Below are positions 33,639 through 41,886 of a stretch of 64,000 nt of DNA, in pieces (positions within the stretch are counted from its first letter, which is position 1; every line of letters begins with the position of its first letter). The stretch is from Microbispora sp. H11081. Lineage in GTDB: Bacteria; Actinomycetota; Actinomycetes; Streptosporangiales; Streptosporangiaceae. Location of the stretch: NCBI RefSeq assembly GCF_012999535.1, contig NZ_JABBWV010000018.1, positions 1-64,000 of the forward strand, in the 5' to 3' direction. The translations under genes and the position numbers were made by a program. The notes below the pieces were generated by a model. That model worked only from the letters and a program-made list of their open reading frames with translations. It made no database searches and was not told where the DNA came from.

Positions 33639-35660
33639 ATGACGACCCGGAATCCTGACACTGGGAGTCCAACGAGGCGGCGTTCCGGCCCCCGGCTGAT
33701 CGGTCGCGCGTTCGCGGCCGGTCTCGTGCTGGCGACCGCCGTCGTGACGGCGGGAGCGACGGCCGCCGGCGCCGCGCCTGGCCACGGCGACCAGGCCGGC
33801 CAAGGCGCGCACGGCAACCCCGCCGGTCCGGCGGGTCCAGGGGGTCCCGGGGGTCCGGGGGGTCCGGGGGGTCCGGGGGGTCCGGGGAACCACGGACCCG
33901 TCGACCTGGGGCCGAACGTCACCGTCTTCGACCCGAGCATGCCGGTCGACCAGATCCAGGCGACCCTGGACGCGGCGCACGCCGCCAGGGTCGACGACGA
34001 GATGGGCACCGAGCGGCACGCCTACCTCTTCAGGCCGGGCACGTACGGCACCGCCGAACGCCCCCTCCAGATCAAGGTCGGTTACTACACCGAGATCGCC
34101 GGCCTGGGCGCCTCGCCCACCGACGTCGTCATCAACGGCAAGGTCGAGGTCTACAACCGCTGCCTGGAGAACAACGGCACAGGCAACTGCCTCGCGCTCG
34201 TCAACTTCTGGCGCACGCTGTCGAATCTCTCGATCAACGTCAACGCGGCGGGCCAGGACGGTTGCCGCCAGTCGGCGAACTTCTGGGCCGTCTCCCAGGC
34301 CGTCTCCATGCGCCGCCTCAACGTCACGGGCGGGAGTCTGTCGCTGATGGACTACTGCACGGCCGGCCCGCAGTACGCCAGTGGCGGCTTCATCGCCGAC
34401 TCCCGGCTGCCGTCCGTCACCAACGGCTCACAGCAGCAGTGGCTGACCCGCAACACCGAGGTCGCCGGGTGGTCCAACGCCGTGTGGAACCAGGTCTTCT
34501 CGGGCGTCACAGGCGCGCCCGACGACTCCGGCTTCCCCGACCCGCCGTACACGACGATCGAGAAGACCCCGCTCAGCCGGGAGAAGCCCTTCCTGTTCAC
34601 CGACCCGCAGGGCAGGCTCGCCGTCCGCGTGCCGGCCGCCGCGCGGAACACGAGCGGCGTCACGTGGGCCGAGGGCATGACGCCGGGCCGTACGGTCCCG
34701 CTGTCGGACTTCTTCGTCGCGAAGCCGTCCGACTCCGTGCAGGTCATCAACAGCCAGCTCGCGCGGGGCAAGAACCTGCTGCTCACGCCGGGCGTGTACG
34801 ACGTCGCGCGGAGCATCGAGGTCAAGCGGCCCGGCACGGTGGTCCTCGGCATCGGGCACGCCACGCTCACCGCGGTGGGCGGCGCGGTCCCGGTCGACGT
34901 CGCCGACGTCCCCGGCGCGGTCGTCGCCGGAGTCACCATCGACGCGGGCACGCAGAAGTCGCCGGTGCTGCTGCTGGTGGGCAAGGAGCACGGTGGGCCA
35001 GGCGGCAAGCACGGCCATCGGGCGCCGGGGAACGACCCGACGACCCTGTCCGACGTGTACTTCCGCGTCGGCGGCCCGCACGTCGGCAAGACCGAGATCG
35101 CTCTCGAGGTCAACAGCGACGACGTGCTGATCGACCACACCTGGGTGTGGCGCGCCGACCACGGCGTCGAGGGCTTCACCGACACCGAGCGCTGGAACAC
35201 CAACATCGGCCGCTACGGCGCGGTCGTCAACGGCGACCGCGTGACGGCGACCGGCCTGTTCGTCGAGCACTTCCAGCGCTACAACACGGTGTGGAACGGC
35301 GAGGACGGCACGACGATCCTCTACCAGAACGAACTGCCGTACGACCCGCCCACCCAGGCCGACTGGATGAACGGCGACGTCGAGGGCTACGCCGGCTACA
35401 AGGTCGGCGACCGGGTGAAGAGGCACCAGCTCTACGGCGCGGGCGTCTACGTCTACAACCGGAACAATCCGCAGATCCACACCGAGAACGGCTTCGAGGT
35501 CCCGCGGACGCCGGGCGTGAAGCTGCACCACATCATGACCGTCAACCTCGACGCGGGGACGATCGACCACGTCGTCAACGGCGTCGGCGACGCGGCCGAC
35601 ACGACCAAGGTCGGCGCGCCGCAGTTCATCGTGGACTACCCGGCCCCGGCGGCCCAGTAG
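33639..35660 (+). CDS. Secreted right-handed beta-helix protein with collagen-like linker
   Basis: A signal peptide (ends TAAGAAPG) is followed by a (GGP)n collagen-like linker at about residues 60-84 and then some 580 residues of parallel beta-helix sequence: short repeats such as AYLFRPGTYGTAERPLQIKVGYYTEIAGLG and LLLTPGVYDVARSIEVKRPGTVVLGIG. The pattern fits proteins annotated as adenylyl-cyclase or GH55-like in actinomycetes, which probably act on extracellular beta-glucan; the enzyme activity is not proven. A perfect LacI-type palindrome lies just upstream, which favours carbohydrate-responsive control. A hairpin follows the stop. Confidence 0.78.
   Translation: MTTRNPDTGSPTRRRSGPRLIGRAFAAGLVLATAVVTAGATAAGAAPGHGDQAGQGAHGNPAGPAGPGGPGGPGGPGGPGGPGNHGPVDLGPNVTVFDPSMPVDQIQATLDAAHAARVDDEMGTERHAYLFRPGTYGTAERPLQIKVGYYTEIAGLGASPTDVVINGKVEVYNRCLENNGTGNCLALVNFWRTLSNLSINVNAAGQDGCRQSANFWAVSQAVSMRRLNVTGGSLSLMDYCTAGPQYASGGFIADSRLPSVTNGSQQQWLTRNTEVAGWSNAVWNQVFSGVTGAPDDSGFPDPPYTTIEKTPLSREKPFLFTDPQGRLAVRVPAAARNTSGVTWAEGMTPGRTVPLSDFFVAKPSDSVQVINSQLARGKNLLLTPGVYDVARSIEVKRPGTVVLGIGHATLTAVGGAVPVDVADVPGAVVAGVTIDAGTQKSPVLLLVGKEHGGPGGKHGHRAPGNDPTTLSDVYFRVGGPHVGKTEIALEVNSDDVLIDHTWVWRADHGVEGFTDTERWNTNIGRYGAVVNGDRVTATGLFVEHFQRYNTVWNGEDGTTILYQNELPYDPPTQADWMNGDVEGYAGYKVGDRVKRHQLYGAGVYVYNRNNPQIHTENGFEVPRTPGVKLHHIMTVNLDAGTIDHVVNGVGDAADTTKVGAPQFIVDYPAPAAQ
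33825..33888. repeat. 9-bp GGGTCCGGG tandem repeats (Gly-Pro linker)
   Basis: The unit GGGGGTCCG recurs five to six times and encodes Gly-Gly-Pro repeats. Homogeneous guanine runs make this array prone to slippage and to assembly error. Confidence 0.92.
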
Positions 35661-35682
35661 CCCTGTAGCCGGTAAGCCCGGT

Positions 35683-35709
35683 GGGCCGGAGTCCCCGCGA
35701 CTCCGGCCC
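35683..35709 (+). terminator. Hairpin between the beta-helix and sortase genes
   Basis: A perfect 11-bp stem GGGCCGGAGTC/GACTCCGGCCC (35683-35693 with 35699-35709) with loop CCCGC sits between two convergent genes and could end transcription from both sides. Confidence 0.7.
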
Positions 35710-35777
35710 GCTCGTGTCCCCGGTCGTCGCCGCTCCCCGCGGCCTTCCGTCTCTGCGTACGCGCACCCGGGGCCGCG

Positions 35778-36458
35778 TCATCTGCCCGAGGCCGACCGGG
35801 TGGAGGGCGCGACGGCCTTCGGGCGGTGGGTGGCGACGAGGCGGGCGTAGACGATGATGTTGTCGCGGTAGTGCCCGCCGGCCCTGTCGAAGTCGCCGCC
35901 GCACGTGATCAGGCGCAGGACGGGGGTCTTGACCATCCCGTAGACCTTGCGGGTCGGGAAGCTGTCCTTGGGCACGCTCTCCAGGGAGTCCACCTCGAAG
36001 ACCGCCCGCGTGCCGTCCTTCCTGGAGATCCGCACCGTGTCGCCGGGCCGCAGGGCCCCCAGCTTGAAGAAGACGCCCGGCCCCTTCGTCGAGTCGACGT
36101 GACCGGCGATGACGGCGGGACCGCGTGCGCCTGGCGACGGCCCGAGCCGATACCAGCCGGCCTCGTCGACCCGGTCGAGCGGCGGGACCTCCAGCGTCCC
36201 GTCGGGGTTCTTTCCCAAGCTCATCAGCGTGGTCCGAACCCCGATCTTGGGGATCTCCAGCAGAACCGGCGGCGACGGCGGCAGCGCCCGCGTCGTGCTC
36301 TTCGGCTGCGCGCGCGGGGTCGAGACACTGGCGGGAGGAGCGGGCGGCGGCGCCGCCCGATCGTCACCCGCGAGGCCGGCGGCGACCGTGACCGCGACGG
36401 CGGCGGTGGCGGCGACCGAGGTCAGGCCCAGCAGGACGGCGACGGTGGCCTTACCCAT
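35778..36458 (-). CDS. Class F sortase
   Basis: After an N-terminal membrane helix (VAVLLGLTSVAATAAVAVTVAAG) and a Pro-rich linker comes a sortase core with the His of AVIAGHVDS, the Cys of LRLITCGG and the Arg of YRDNIIVYA, in the right order. It should be anchored with its active site outside, transferring LPXTG-type substrates. ATG 36458 is preferred (AGGA nine bases upstream) over the ATG run at 36491. No LPXTG-bearing protein is evident in the window, so its substrate is elsewhere. It is divergent from the glycosyltransferase operon at 36597. Confidence 0.88.
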   Translation of the reverse strand: MGKATVAVLLGLTSVAATAAVAVTVAAGLAGDDRAAPPPAPPASVSTPRAQPKSTTRALPPSPPVLLEIPKIGVRTTLMSLGKNPDGTLEVPPLDRVDEAGWYRLGPSPGARGPAVIAGHVDSTKGPGVFFKLGALRPGDTVRISRKDGTRAVFEVDSLESVPKDSFPTRKVYGMVKTPVLRLITCGGDFDRAGGHYRDNIIVYARLVATHRPKAVAPSTRSASGR

Positions 36459-36596
36459 TCGATCACGTCCTGTATACGAGGCCATCATCACAGTGGATTG
36501 CAGGTTGATGCAGTACGGCCCCCTCCGTCACCCATGTAACCTATAGGAGGTTATTAGGCATCTGGGGTAGTTTGCAGGGAGCTGGACGGTTTTTCA

Positions 36597-37850
36597 ATGG
36601 TTCAGTCAACTCTGCGCACACCCCCGCGTACCCAGCATGACGACGGGCACGGGCCGGCCCACCCCGGCCAGGCGCGCACCTCGGCCCCCGCGGAAGCCCC
36701 CGCGGAGGCCCCCGTGGAAGCCCTCACGCAAGCCCGGACCGGAAGGCGCCGCGCCAAGATCCGCGGAGACGGCAAGCGGGACCTGCCGGCGGTCGACCCC
36801 GCGCGGATGCACGTCACCGTGCTGGTCCCGGCGCACAACGAAGAGGACCAGATCGCCGAGACGATCGTCTCCCTGCACGGCCAGCGGCGCAGGCCCGACC
36901 GCCTCATCGTGATCGCGGACAACTGCACCGACAGGACCGAGGAGATCGCCGCCGCGCACGGCGCCGAGGTGATCAGGACGGTCGGCAACCGCCACAAGAA
37001 GGCGGGCGCGCTCAACCAGGTGCTCGAAGTCCTGCTGCCCCAGCTGGGACCCCGGCACGCCGTGCTCGTCATGGACGCGGACTCGGCGCTCGAAGCCGGT
37101 TTCATCGACAACGCCGTCCGCCGGCTGGCCACCGGCGAGCTGGCCGCGGTGGGAGGCACCTTCACCGGCAAGCCGGGCGGCGGGCTGGTGGGCATGTTCC
37201 AGCGCAACGAGTACGCGCGCTACGCCAGGGACGTGCGGCGGCTGCGCGGGAAGGCGCTGGTCCTCACCGGGACGGCGACGCTCTTCCGCGCGGACGCGCT
37301 CAAGGAGGTCGTCAGGGCCCGCCGCGGCGGCCGTCTCCCCGGCCGCGACCAGGTGTACGACGTACGCGTCCTGACCGAGGACAACGAGCTCACCCTGGCG
37401 CTGCTGCACCTGAGGTTCCGCATCCTGTGTCCTGCGGACTGCACGCTCACCACCGAGGTCATGGAGACCTGGAAGGACCTGTTCAAGCAGCGGCTGCGGT
37501 GGAAGCGCGGGGCGCTGGAGAACCTCACCGACTACGGCTGGACCCGCGTCACGTTGCCCTACTGGGGCCGGCAGCTCCTGTCGCTGATCGGCATCATCGT
37601 GATCTTCACGTACCTGGGCGCCACGGCATGGTCGATCGTGGTGGCCGGCGCGCTCAACCTCCACCCGCTCTGGCTTGGGGTCACGGTCATTTTCATGATC
37701 GAGCGGATCGTGACCGTACGCAGCAGGGGCGGCAGGCAGATGGCCATAGCCGGGCTGCTGTTCGTCGAAATGATCTTCGATGTCTACCTGCAAATAGCAC
37801 AGGCGAAAGCCTTCTGGGACGCCGCATGGCGTCGGGAAAGGAAATGGTGA
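36597..37850 (+). CDS. Processive family 2 glycosyltransferase (membrane)
   Basis: The 417-residue protein contains VLVPAHNEEDQIAETI (nucleotide-sugar site), VMDADSAL (DxD), the TEDNELTLALL acceptor-base motif and QRLRWKRG (the QxxRW motif), all diagnostic of cellulose/hyaluronan-synthase-like enzymes, followed by three or so C-terminal membrane helices. The N-terminal 55 residues are disordered with an EAPAEAPVEA repeat. It probably polymerises and exports a surface glycan. The stop overlaps the coding start region of a small membrane protein, and the class F sortase gene is divergent. Confidence 0.88.
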   Translation: MVQSTLRTPPRTQHDDGHGPAHPGQARTSAPAEAPAEAPVEALTQARTGRRRAKIRGDGKRDLPAVDPARMHVTVLVPAHNEEDQIAETIVSLHGQRRRPDRLIVIADNCTDRTEEIAAAHGAEVIRTVGNRHKKAGALNQVLEVLLPQLGPRHAVLVMDADSALEAGFIDNAVRRLATGELAAVGGTFTGKPGGGLVGMFQRNEYARYARDVRRLRGKALVLTGTATLFRADALKEVVRARRGGRLPGRDQVYDVRVLTEDNELTLALLHLRFRILCPADCTLTTEVMETWKDLFKQRLRWKRGALENLTDYGWTRVTLPYWGRQLLSLIGIIVIFTYLGATAWSIVVAGALNLHPLWLGVTVIFMIERIVTVRSRGGRQMAIAGLLFVEMIFDVYLQIAQAKAFWDAAWRRERKW

Positions 37851-37852
37851 AT

Positions 37853-38017
37853 ATGTACAACAACCCGCCCATCGGGGGCGTCGCTGCGGGCTTCGGTGGT
37901 GCGGCGCTGACCGCGCCGTTCGTCGGCTGGAACGCTCTATGGTTCGCCCTGGGCCTGTTCACGCTGGTGTCGGCCGCCGTGGCGGTGAAGCGGATCATCC
38001 CGAAGCGGGAGTCCTGA
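37853..38017 (+). CDS. Small single-pass membrane protein coupled to the glycosyltransferase
   Basis: A 54-residue protein (MYNNPPIGGVAAGFGG...) has one hydrophobic helix (LWFALGLFTLVSAAVAV) and a basic end KRIIPKRES. ATG 37853 lies three bases after the glycosyltransferase stop and has AAAGGA ten bases upstream; an in-frame ATG at 37844 overlaps that stop. The gene is too short for most gene finders. The close coupling suggests a helper subunit of the synthase. The hydrophobic-helix-plus-basic-tail layout looks like the end of a sortase sorting signal but lacks an LPXTG motif. Confidence 0.65.
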   Translation: MYNNPPIGGVAAGFGGAALTAPFVGWNALWFALGLFTLVSAAVAVKRIIPKRES

Positions 38018-38054
38018 TCTCGTGAGTGAAGACCGGCCGCGCGGGGACGGCCGG

Positions 38055-39392
38055 TCACCCCGAGCCGGTGTCGGCGCCCTGCGCGCCGCGCTCCACCGCC
38101 CGGCCCTGCCGTCCCCCGGCCCCAACCCCGGCGCCGGCGCCGCCGGCGGGGGTCCCGCCCCCGCGCAGGACGGCCACCGCCACGACGGCGGGCACCAGGA
38201 TGACCGCCGCCGCGACGTTGACCGCGCGGAAGCCGCCCGCGGCGAGGATCGGCCCGGCCAGCGCGGCCGCCGCGGCGCCCGCGTAGTTCATGCCGGCGTC
38301 CGTCGCGCCCTGCAACGGCACCCGTACGTGGTCCGGCGCGACGCCGGTGAGCAGCGCGGACCCTGAGATCATCGACGCCGACCAGCCCATGCCGAGCACG
38401 GTGAGCGCGAGCGCGGTGAGCGCGCTGCCCTCGGGGTCGGACGCGGCCACGAAACCGAGCACGACGGCCGCGACGAGCATCAGCATTCCCGCGCACGCGG
38501 TCCTGACCGCGCCGAGCCGGTCGGCCAGCCACCCGAAGACCGGGCTGAAGGCGTACATGCCGAGCACGTGCAGGCTGATCACGACGCCGACCAGCCGCAG
38601 CGACATGCCGTGGTGCTGCATGTGGAGCGGCGTCATCACCATGACCATCACCATCATCGCGTGCGCGACCGCGACGAGCACGACCGCGAACCGCGCCACG
38701 GGATGGGCCGCGGCCCACCGCAGCGCCGTCGCCGCGCCCGCCGTCCGCGTACGGCGGTGGCCCGCCTCGGCAGGGGCCGGCGCGGACGGCCGTGCGGCGG
38801 GCCGGAGGAACAGCGCGATCACCGTGCCCGCCAGGGCGAAGGACACGACGGAGACCAGGTAGGGCCCGGCGAGGGCGGGCAGCCCGAGACGGCTGCCGAA
38901 CCGGTCGGCCGCGTCGCTGAGGTTGGGGCCGGCTACGGACCCGATCGTGGTGGCCCAGATGACGATCGACATCGTCCTGGCCCGGGAGGCGGGGGCCGCG
39001 CCGTCGGCGGCGGCGTACCTGGACTGCAGGTTCACCGCCTGGCCGACGCCGAACATGGCCAACCCGGCCAGCAGCACGACGAGCTGGGAGACGACGGCGG
39101 CGGTGACGATCAGCGCGCCGCCGAGCACGGCGATGGCGTACCCCAGGGTGAGCGAGCGGCGCCGCCCATGCCTGGCCGCGACGCCGGCCAGCGGCACCGC
39201 GGCGACGGCCGCCCCGAGGACGCCGGCGGCCTGGCCGAGCCCGGCGACGGAGGTGCCGCCGATCCGCTCCACGAGCAGCCCGCCGACCGCGAAGCCGGAG
39301 GCGACCGCGACCCCGCCGAGCAGGTTTCCCGTGACGAGGACGCCGATGCGGCGGGTGCCGGGCCGTGACCCGCCCGGGTGGGCTTCGCTCAT
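38055..39392 (-). CDS. MFS transporter
   Basis: A 445-residue protein with twelve hydrophobic segments and a central loop (PAARPSAPAPAEAGHRRTR) is a typical MFS carrier. GVAARHGRRRSLTLG is the A-motif loop after helix 2. The His/Met-rich helix (VAHAMMVMVMVMTPLHMQHHGMS) is unusual and could reflect substrate or metal contacts. Substrate unknown. It is convergent with the small membrane protein of the glycosyltransferase unit. ATG 39392 is the only reasonable start. Confidence 0.87.
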   Translation of the reverse strand: MSEAHPGGSRPGTRRIGVLVTGNLLGGVAVASGFAVGGLLVERIGGTSVAGLGQAAGVLGAAVAAVPLAGVAARHGRRRSLTLGYAIAVLGGALIVTAAVVSQLVVLLAGLAMFGVGQAVNLQSRYAAADGAAPASRARTMSIVIWATTIGSVAGPNLSDAADRFGSRLGLPALAGPYLVSVVSFALAGTVIALFLRPAARPSAPAPAEAGHRRTRTAGAATALRWAAAHPVARFAVVLVAVAHAMMVMVMVMTPLHMQHHGMSLRLVGVVISLHVLGMYAFSPVFGWLADRLGAVRTACAGMLMLVAAVVLGFVAASDPEGSALTALALTVLGMGWSASMISGSALLTGVAPDHVRVPLQGATDAGMNYAGAAAAALAGPILAAGGFRAVNVAAAVILVPAVVAVAVLRGGGTPAGGAGAGVGAGGRQGRAVERGAQGADTGSG

Positions 39393-39901
39393 CGTCCGGA
39401 CCCGCCGCGTGTTCCCGACCGGCTCGTGACACGTTCACGACGCTCCGCGCCCACCACCCCGGAACCATCCTTCCCGCCGCGCCTCGTCCGGTTGGCTCCG
39501 GAAAGCGACACCTGATGATAAGTCCGGCATGTGGTGTTGCTCGTGCTGGGTGCCGCGCGCATTCCGGGGGGCGGCGAGATGGCCAGGGAAATGGGCACCG
39601 CCCTCCTCGTCGCGGAAGACGAGGAGGGCGGGCTTCTAGCGGTTTTCGCCGTAACCACACCGGGCGGCATTCATGGCGATGAGCCGCGGGGTTGCGCCTG
39701 ACGTGGTCAGGCGCTTGCCATAAAGCCTCTCATGTCGTGGCCGAACGCTCGATGCCGCCAGATGCAACAAACCGCCCCGATCGCGCAAAAGCCGCCTGCG
39801 TCGTGAGCGGTGTCCGCTCCTGGAGATCCGTTTCGGCAAAGTCTTTGTGAGGCCCCGGGCGAATCCGGATGACCCCGCGTGTGCCCCCCTACGGTTGGGG
39901 C
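39393..39901. other. Intergenic region with two long perfect hairpins
   Basis: No gene is well supported. Two inverted repeats stand out: a 12-bp perfect stem GCCCTCCTCGTC/GACGAGGAGGGC (39600-39611 with 39618-39629, six-base loop) and an 8-bp perfect stem GCGCCTGA/TCAGGCGC (39694-39701 with 39707-39714). Neither has a T-tract. The segment 39640-39850 is GC-poorer than its surroundings, so promoters or a small RNA could be present. Confidence 0.6.
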
Positions 39902-40678
39902 ATGCAGCGACAGCCCTACGTGAAACGGCGGCGGTCAGGCCTCACCTACCAGCTGACCTACGCTCTGCGCCACCCCGGCCGGGTCCTGCCGCACCTGCGG
40001 CGGATGACCCGTGACGCGCGACTGCGGATGACGACCCCGGATCACGTGTCCTACTACCGCGAGGTCATGCGCGCCGACATCGCCGAGATGAGCGCGGACG
40101 CCGCGATCGGCAGCCACGGCAGGGAGAGCTGGCTGCGGATCGGCAAGATGCAGTTTGACTACCTGCGCGCGCACGGCCTCACGCCGCGCGACCGCGTCCT
40201 CGACATCGGCTGTGGCAACCTGCGCCTCGGCTGGCGGCTGATCGAGTATCTGGAGCCTGGCAACTACTACGGCGTCGACATCTCGCCCGAGATCCTGCTC
40301 GCCGCCGCGGACACCGTCGCCCGGCGCGGGCTGCAGTCACGCCTGCCGCACCTGACCGTGGTGGACGACCTCACCTTCGCCTTCCTGCCCGACGACCACT
40401 TCACCGTGATCCACGCGCACAGCGTGTTCTCCCACAGCCCGATCGAGGTGATCGACGAGTGCCTCCGGCACGTCGGCCGCGTCCTGCATCCCGACGGGTT
40501 CTTCGACTTCACCTTCGACCGTACGGAGAAGGCCGAGCACCACGTGCTGCGCGAGGACTTCTACTACCGGACGGAGACGCTCGTGGACCTCGCCGCGCGG
40601 TACGGCCTCACGGCGAGGTTCATGGACGACTGGGAGCGGACCCGGCACAAGCAGTCCAAGCTACGCGTCACCCGCTGA
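39902..40678 (+). CDS. Class I SAM-dependent methyltransferase
   Basis: The 258-residue protein has RVLDIGCGNLRLGWRLIEYL (motif I), YYGVDISPEILLAA, FTVIHAHSVFSHSP and VLHPDGFFDFTFD, a methyltransferase-11/25 pattern, with a basic N-terminal segment of about 70 residues that resembles methyltransferases placed next to glycosyltransferases. ATG 39902 was chosen since it follows GGTTGGGG; an in-frame start at 39869 is possible. Substrate unknown. It is a single gene. Confidence 0.83.
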   Translation: MQRQPYVKRRRSGLTYQLTYALRHPGRVLPHLRRMTRDARLRMTTPDHVSYYREVMRADIAEMSADAAIGSHGRESWLRIGKMQFDYLRAHGLTPRDRVLDIGCGNLRLGWRLIEYLEPGNYYGVDISPEILLAAADTVARRGLQSRLPHLTVVDDLTFAFLPDDHFTVIHAHSVFSHSPIEVIDECLRHVGRVLHPDGFFDFTFDRTEKAEHHVLREDFYYRTETLVDLAARYGLTARFMDDWERTRHKQSKLRVTR

Positions 40679-40762
40679 CGCGACCGCGTAGGCGTAGCGC
40701 AGGGCGTTGTCCCACGCTCAGGCCCGCTTCACGACACCTTCCGGCAGTGGAATGGTTGCGCT

Positions 40763-41749
40763 GTGCGCGCGTCCCGGTTGCTGTCGATCCTGCTGTTGCT
40801 GCAGTCGCGCGGCCGGCTGACGGCCCGGCAGCTCGCCGCCGAGCTGGAGGTCAGCGTCCGCACGATCTACCGGGACGTCGAGTCGCTGCACGCGGCGGGC
40901 ATCCCCCTGTACGGCGAGGCCGGGCACGAGGGCGGCTATCGCCTGATGGACGGCTTCCGGACCCGGCTCACCGGCCTGACCGAGGGGGAGGCGGGCGCGC
41001 TGTCCCTGGCCGGGCTCCGGGGGCCGGCAGCGGACCTCGGCCTCGGCGCTCTGCTGGCCGCGGCCGAGTTGAAGATCGAGGCAGCGCTCCCGGCCGGTCT
41101 GCGTGAGCAGGCGCGGCTCGTGCGTGAGCACTTCCATCTCGACGCGCCAGGCTGGTACTACGACGGCGACCGGTCGCCCCACCTGCCGGAGGTCGCCGAG
41201 GCCGTCTGGAACGCCAGGGTCGTCCGCGTCCGCTACCGCCGCTGGACCGAGCCCCGAGAGGTCGAGCGGCGGCTGGAGCCGTACGGGCTGGTCCTGAAGG
41301 CGGGCAAGTGGTACGTCGTGGCGCGGTGCGACGGCGCGTTGCGCACCTACCGCGTCGGCCAGATCCTCGCGCTCACGGTGACCGGCGAGACGTTCGAGCG
41401 CCCGGAGGGCTTCGACCTGGCGGATCACTGGCGCGAGCACCTGGCGGGCTTCCGGTCGCGGCTGGTGCGCGGGCACGCGGTGATCCGGCTGTCCGAGCGG
41501 GGCAGGGAGCGGCTCGGTGAGGTCATGAGCTCGGTGGTCGCCACCGCCGTGGCCGGGACGGCGGGCCCGCCGGACGAGCGGGGCTGGGTCACCGCCACCG
41601 TGCCCATCGAGTCGGTGACGCACGCGCGGACCGAGTTCCTCAAGCTCGGGGCCGAGGTGGAGGTCCTGGAACCGGCCGAGTTGCGGGACGAGATGGAGGC
41701 GACCGCGCGGGCGCTCGCGGCCCTCTATCTGCCGCCTTCGCGGCTTTGA
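40763..41749 (+). CDS. YafY-type HTH/WYL-domain transcriptional regulator
   Basis: A DeoR-like winged helix at the N-terminus ([28 protein letters not shown]) is followed by the WYL domain ([49 protein letters not shown] in overview; WY and the Arg residues are kept) and a WCX C-terminal extension. WYL regulators respond to nucleic-acid or nucleotide ligands and often sit beside defence or stress genes. Here the 3' end runs directly up to a two-gene unit of unknown function starting at 41887, about 140 bp away. It starts at GTG 40763. Confidence 0.87.
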   Translation: MRASRLLSILLLLQSRGRLTARQLAAELEVSVRTIYRDVESLHAAGIPLYGEAGHEGGYRLMDGFRTRLTGLTEGEAGALSLAGLRGPAADLGLGALLAAAELKIEAALPAGLREQARLVREHFHLDAPGWYYDGDRSPHLPEVAEAVWNARVVRVRYRRWTEPREVERRLEPYGLVLKAGKWYVVARCDGALRTYRVGQILALTVTGETFERPEGFDLADHWREHLAGFRSRLVRGHAVIRLSERGRERLGEVMSSVVATAVAGTAGPPDERGWVTATVPIESVTHARTEFLKLGAEVEVLEPAELRDEMEATARALAALYLPPSRL

Positions 41750-41886
41750 TGATGAAAAGCGGCCTTAATTCGAGATCGGCCCCGATAGAAGGTGATACCA
41801 ACTCGGCGAGCGCCCTGACAGGGTTCGGTTCGAGTTCTATCCTTGACGGCGTCACTGACAGACTTCTCGCGATTGCGGGAGAAAAA

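Noticed and set aside
33427-38000. HAD phosphatase or DUF4243 (IndB-like) gene completing the indigoidine/C-nucleoside cluster.
   Set aside because: Read in all frames around the operon; only the beta-helix, sortase, glycosyltransferase and small membrane genes are present.
35778-38017. LPXTG sortase substrate next to the class F sortase.
   Set aside because: No LPXTG-hydrophobic-basic tail was found; the small protein at 37853 has the helix and basic tail but no motif or signal peptide.
39636-39839. 67-residue minus-strand reading frame.
   Set aside because: Arg-rich with no start signal, and it spans a perfect hairpin. A short unknown gene cannot be fully excluded.
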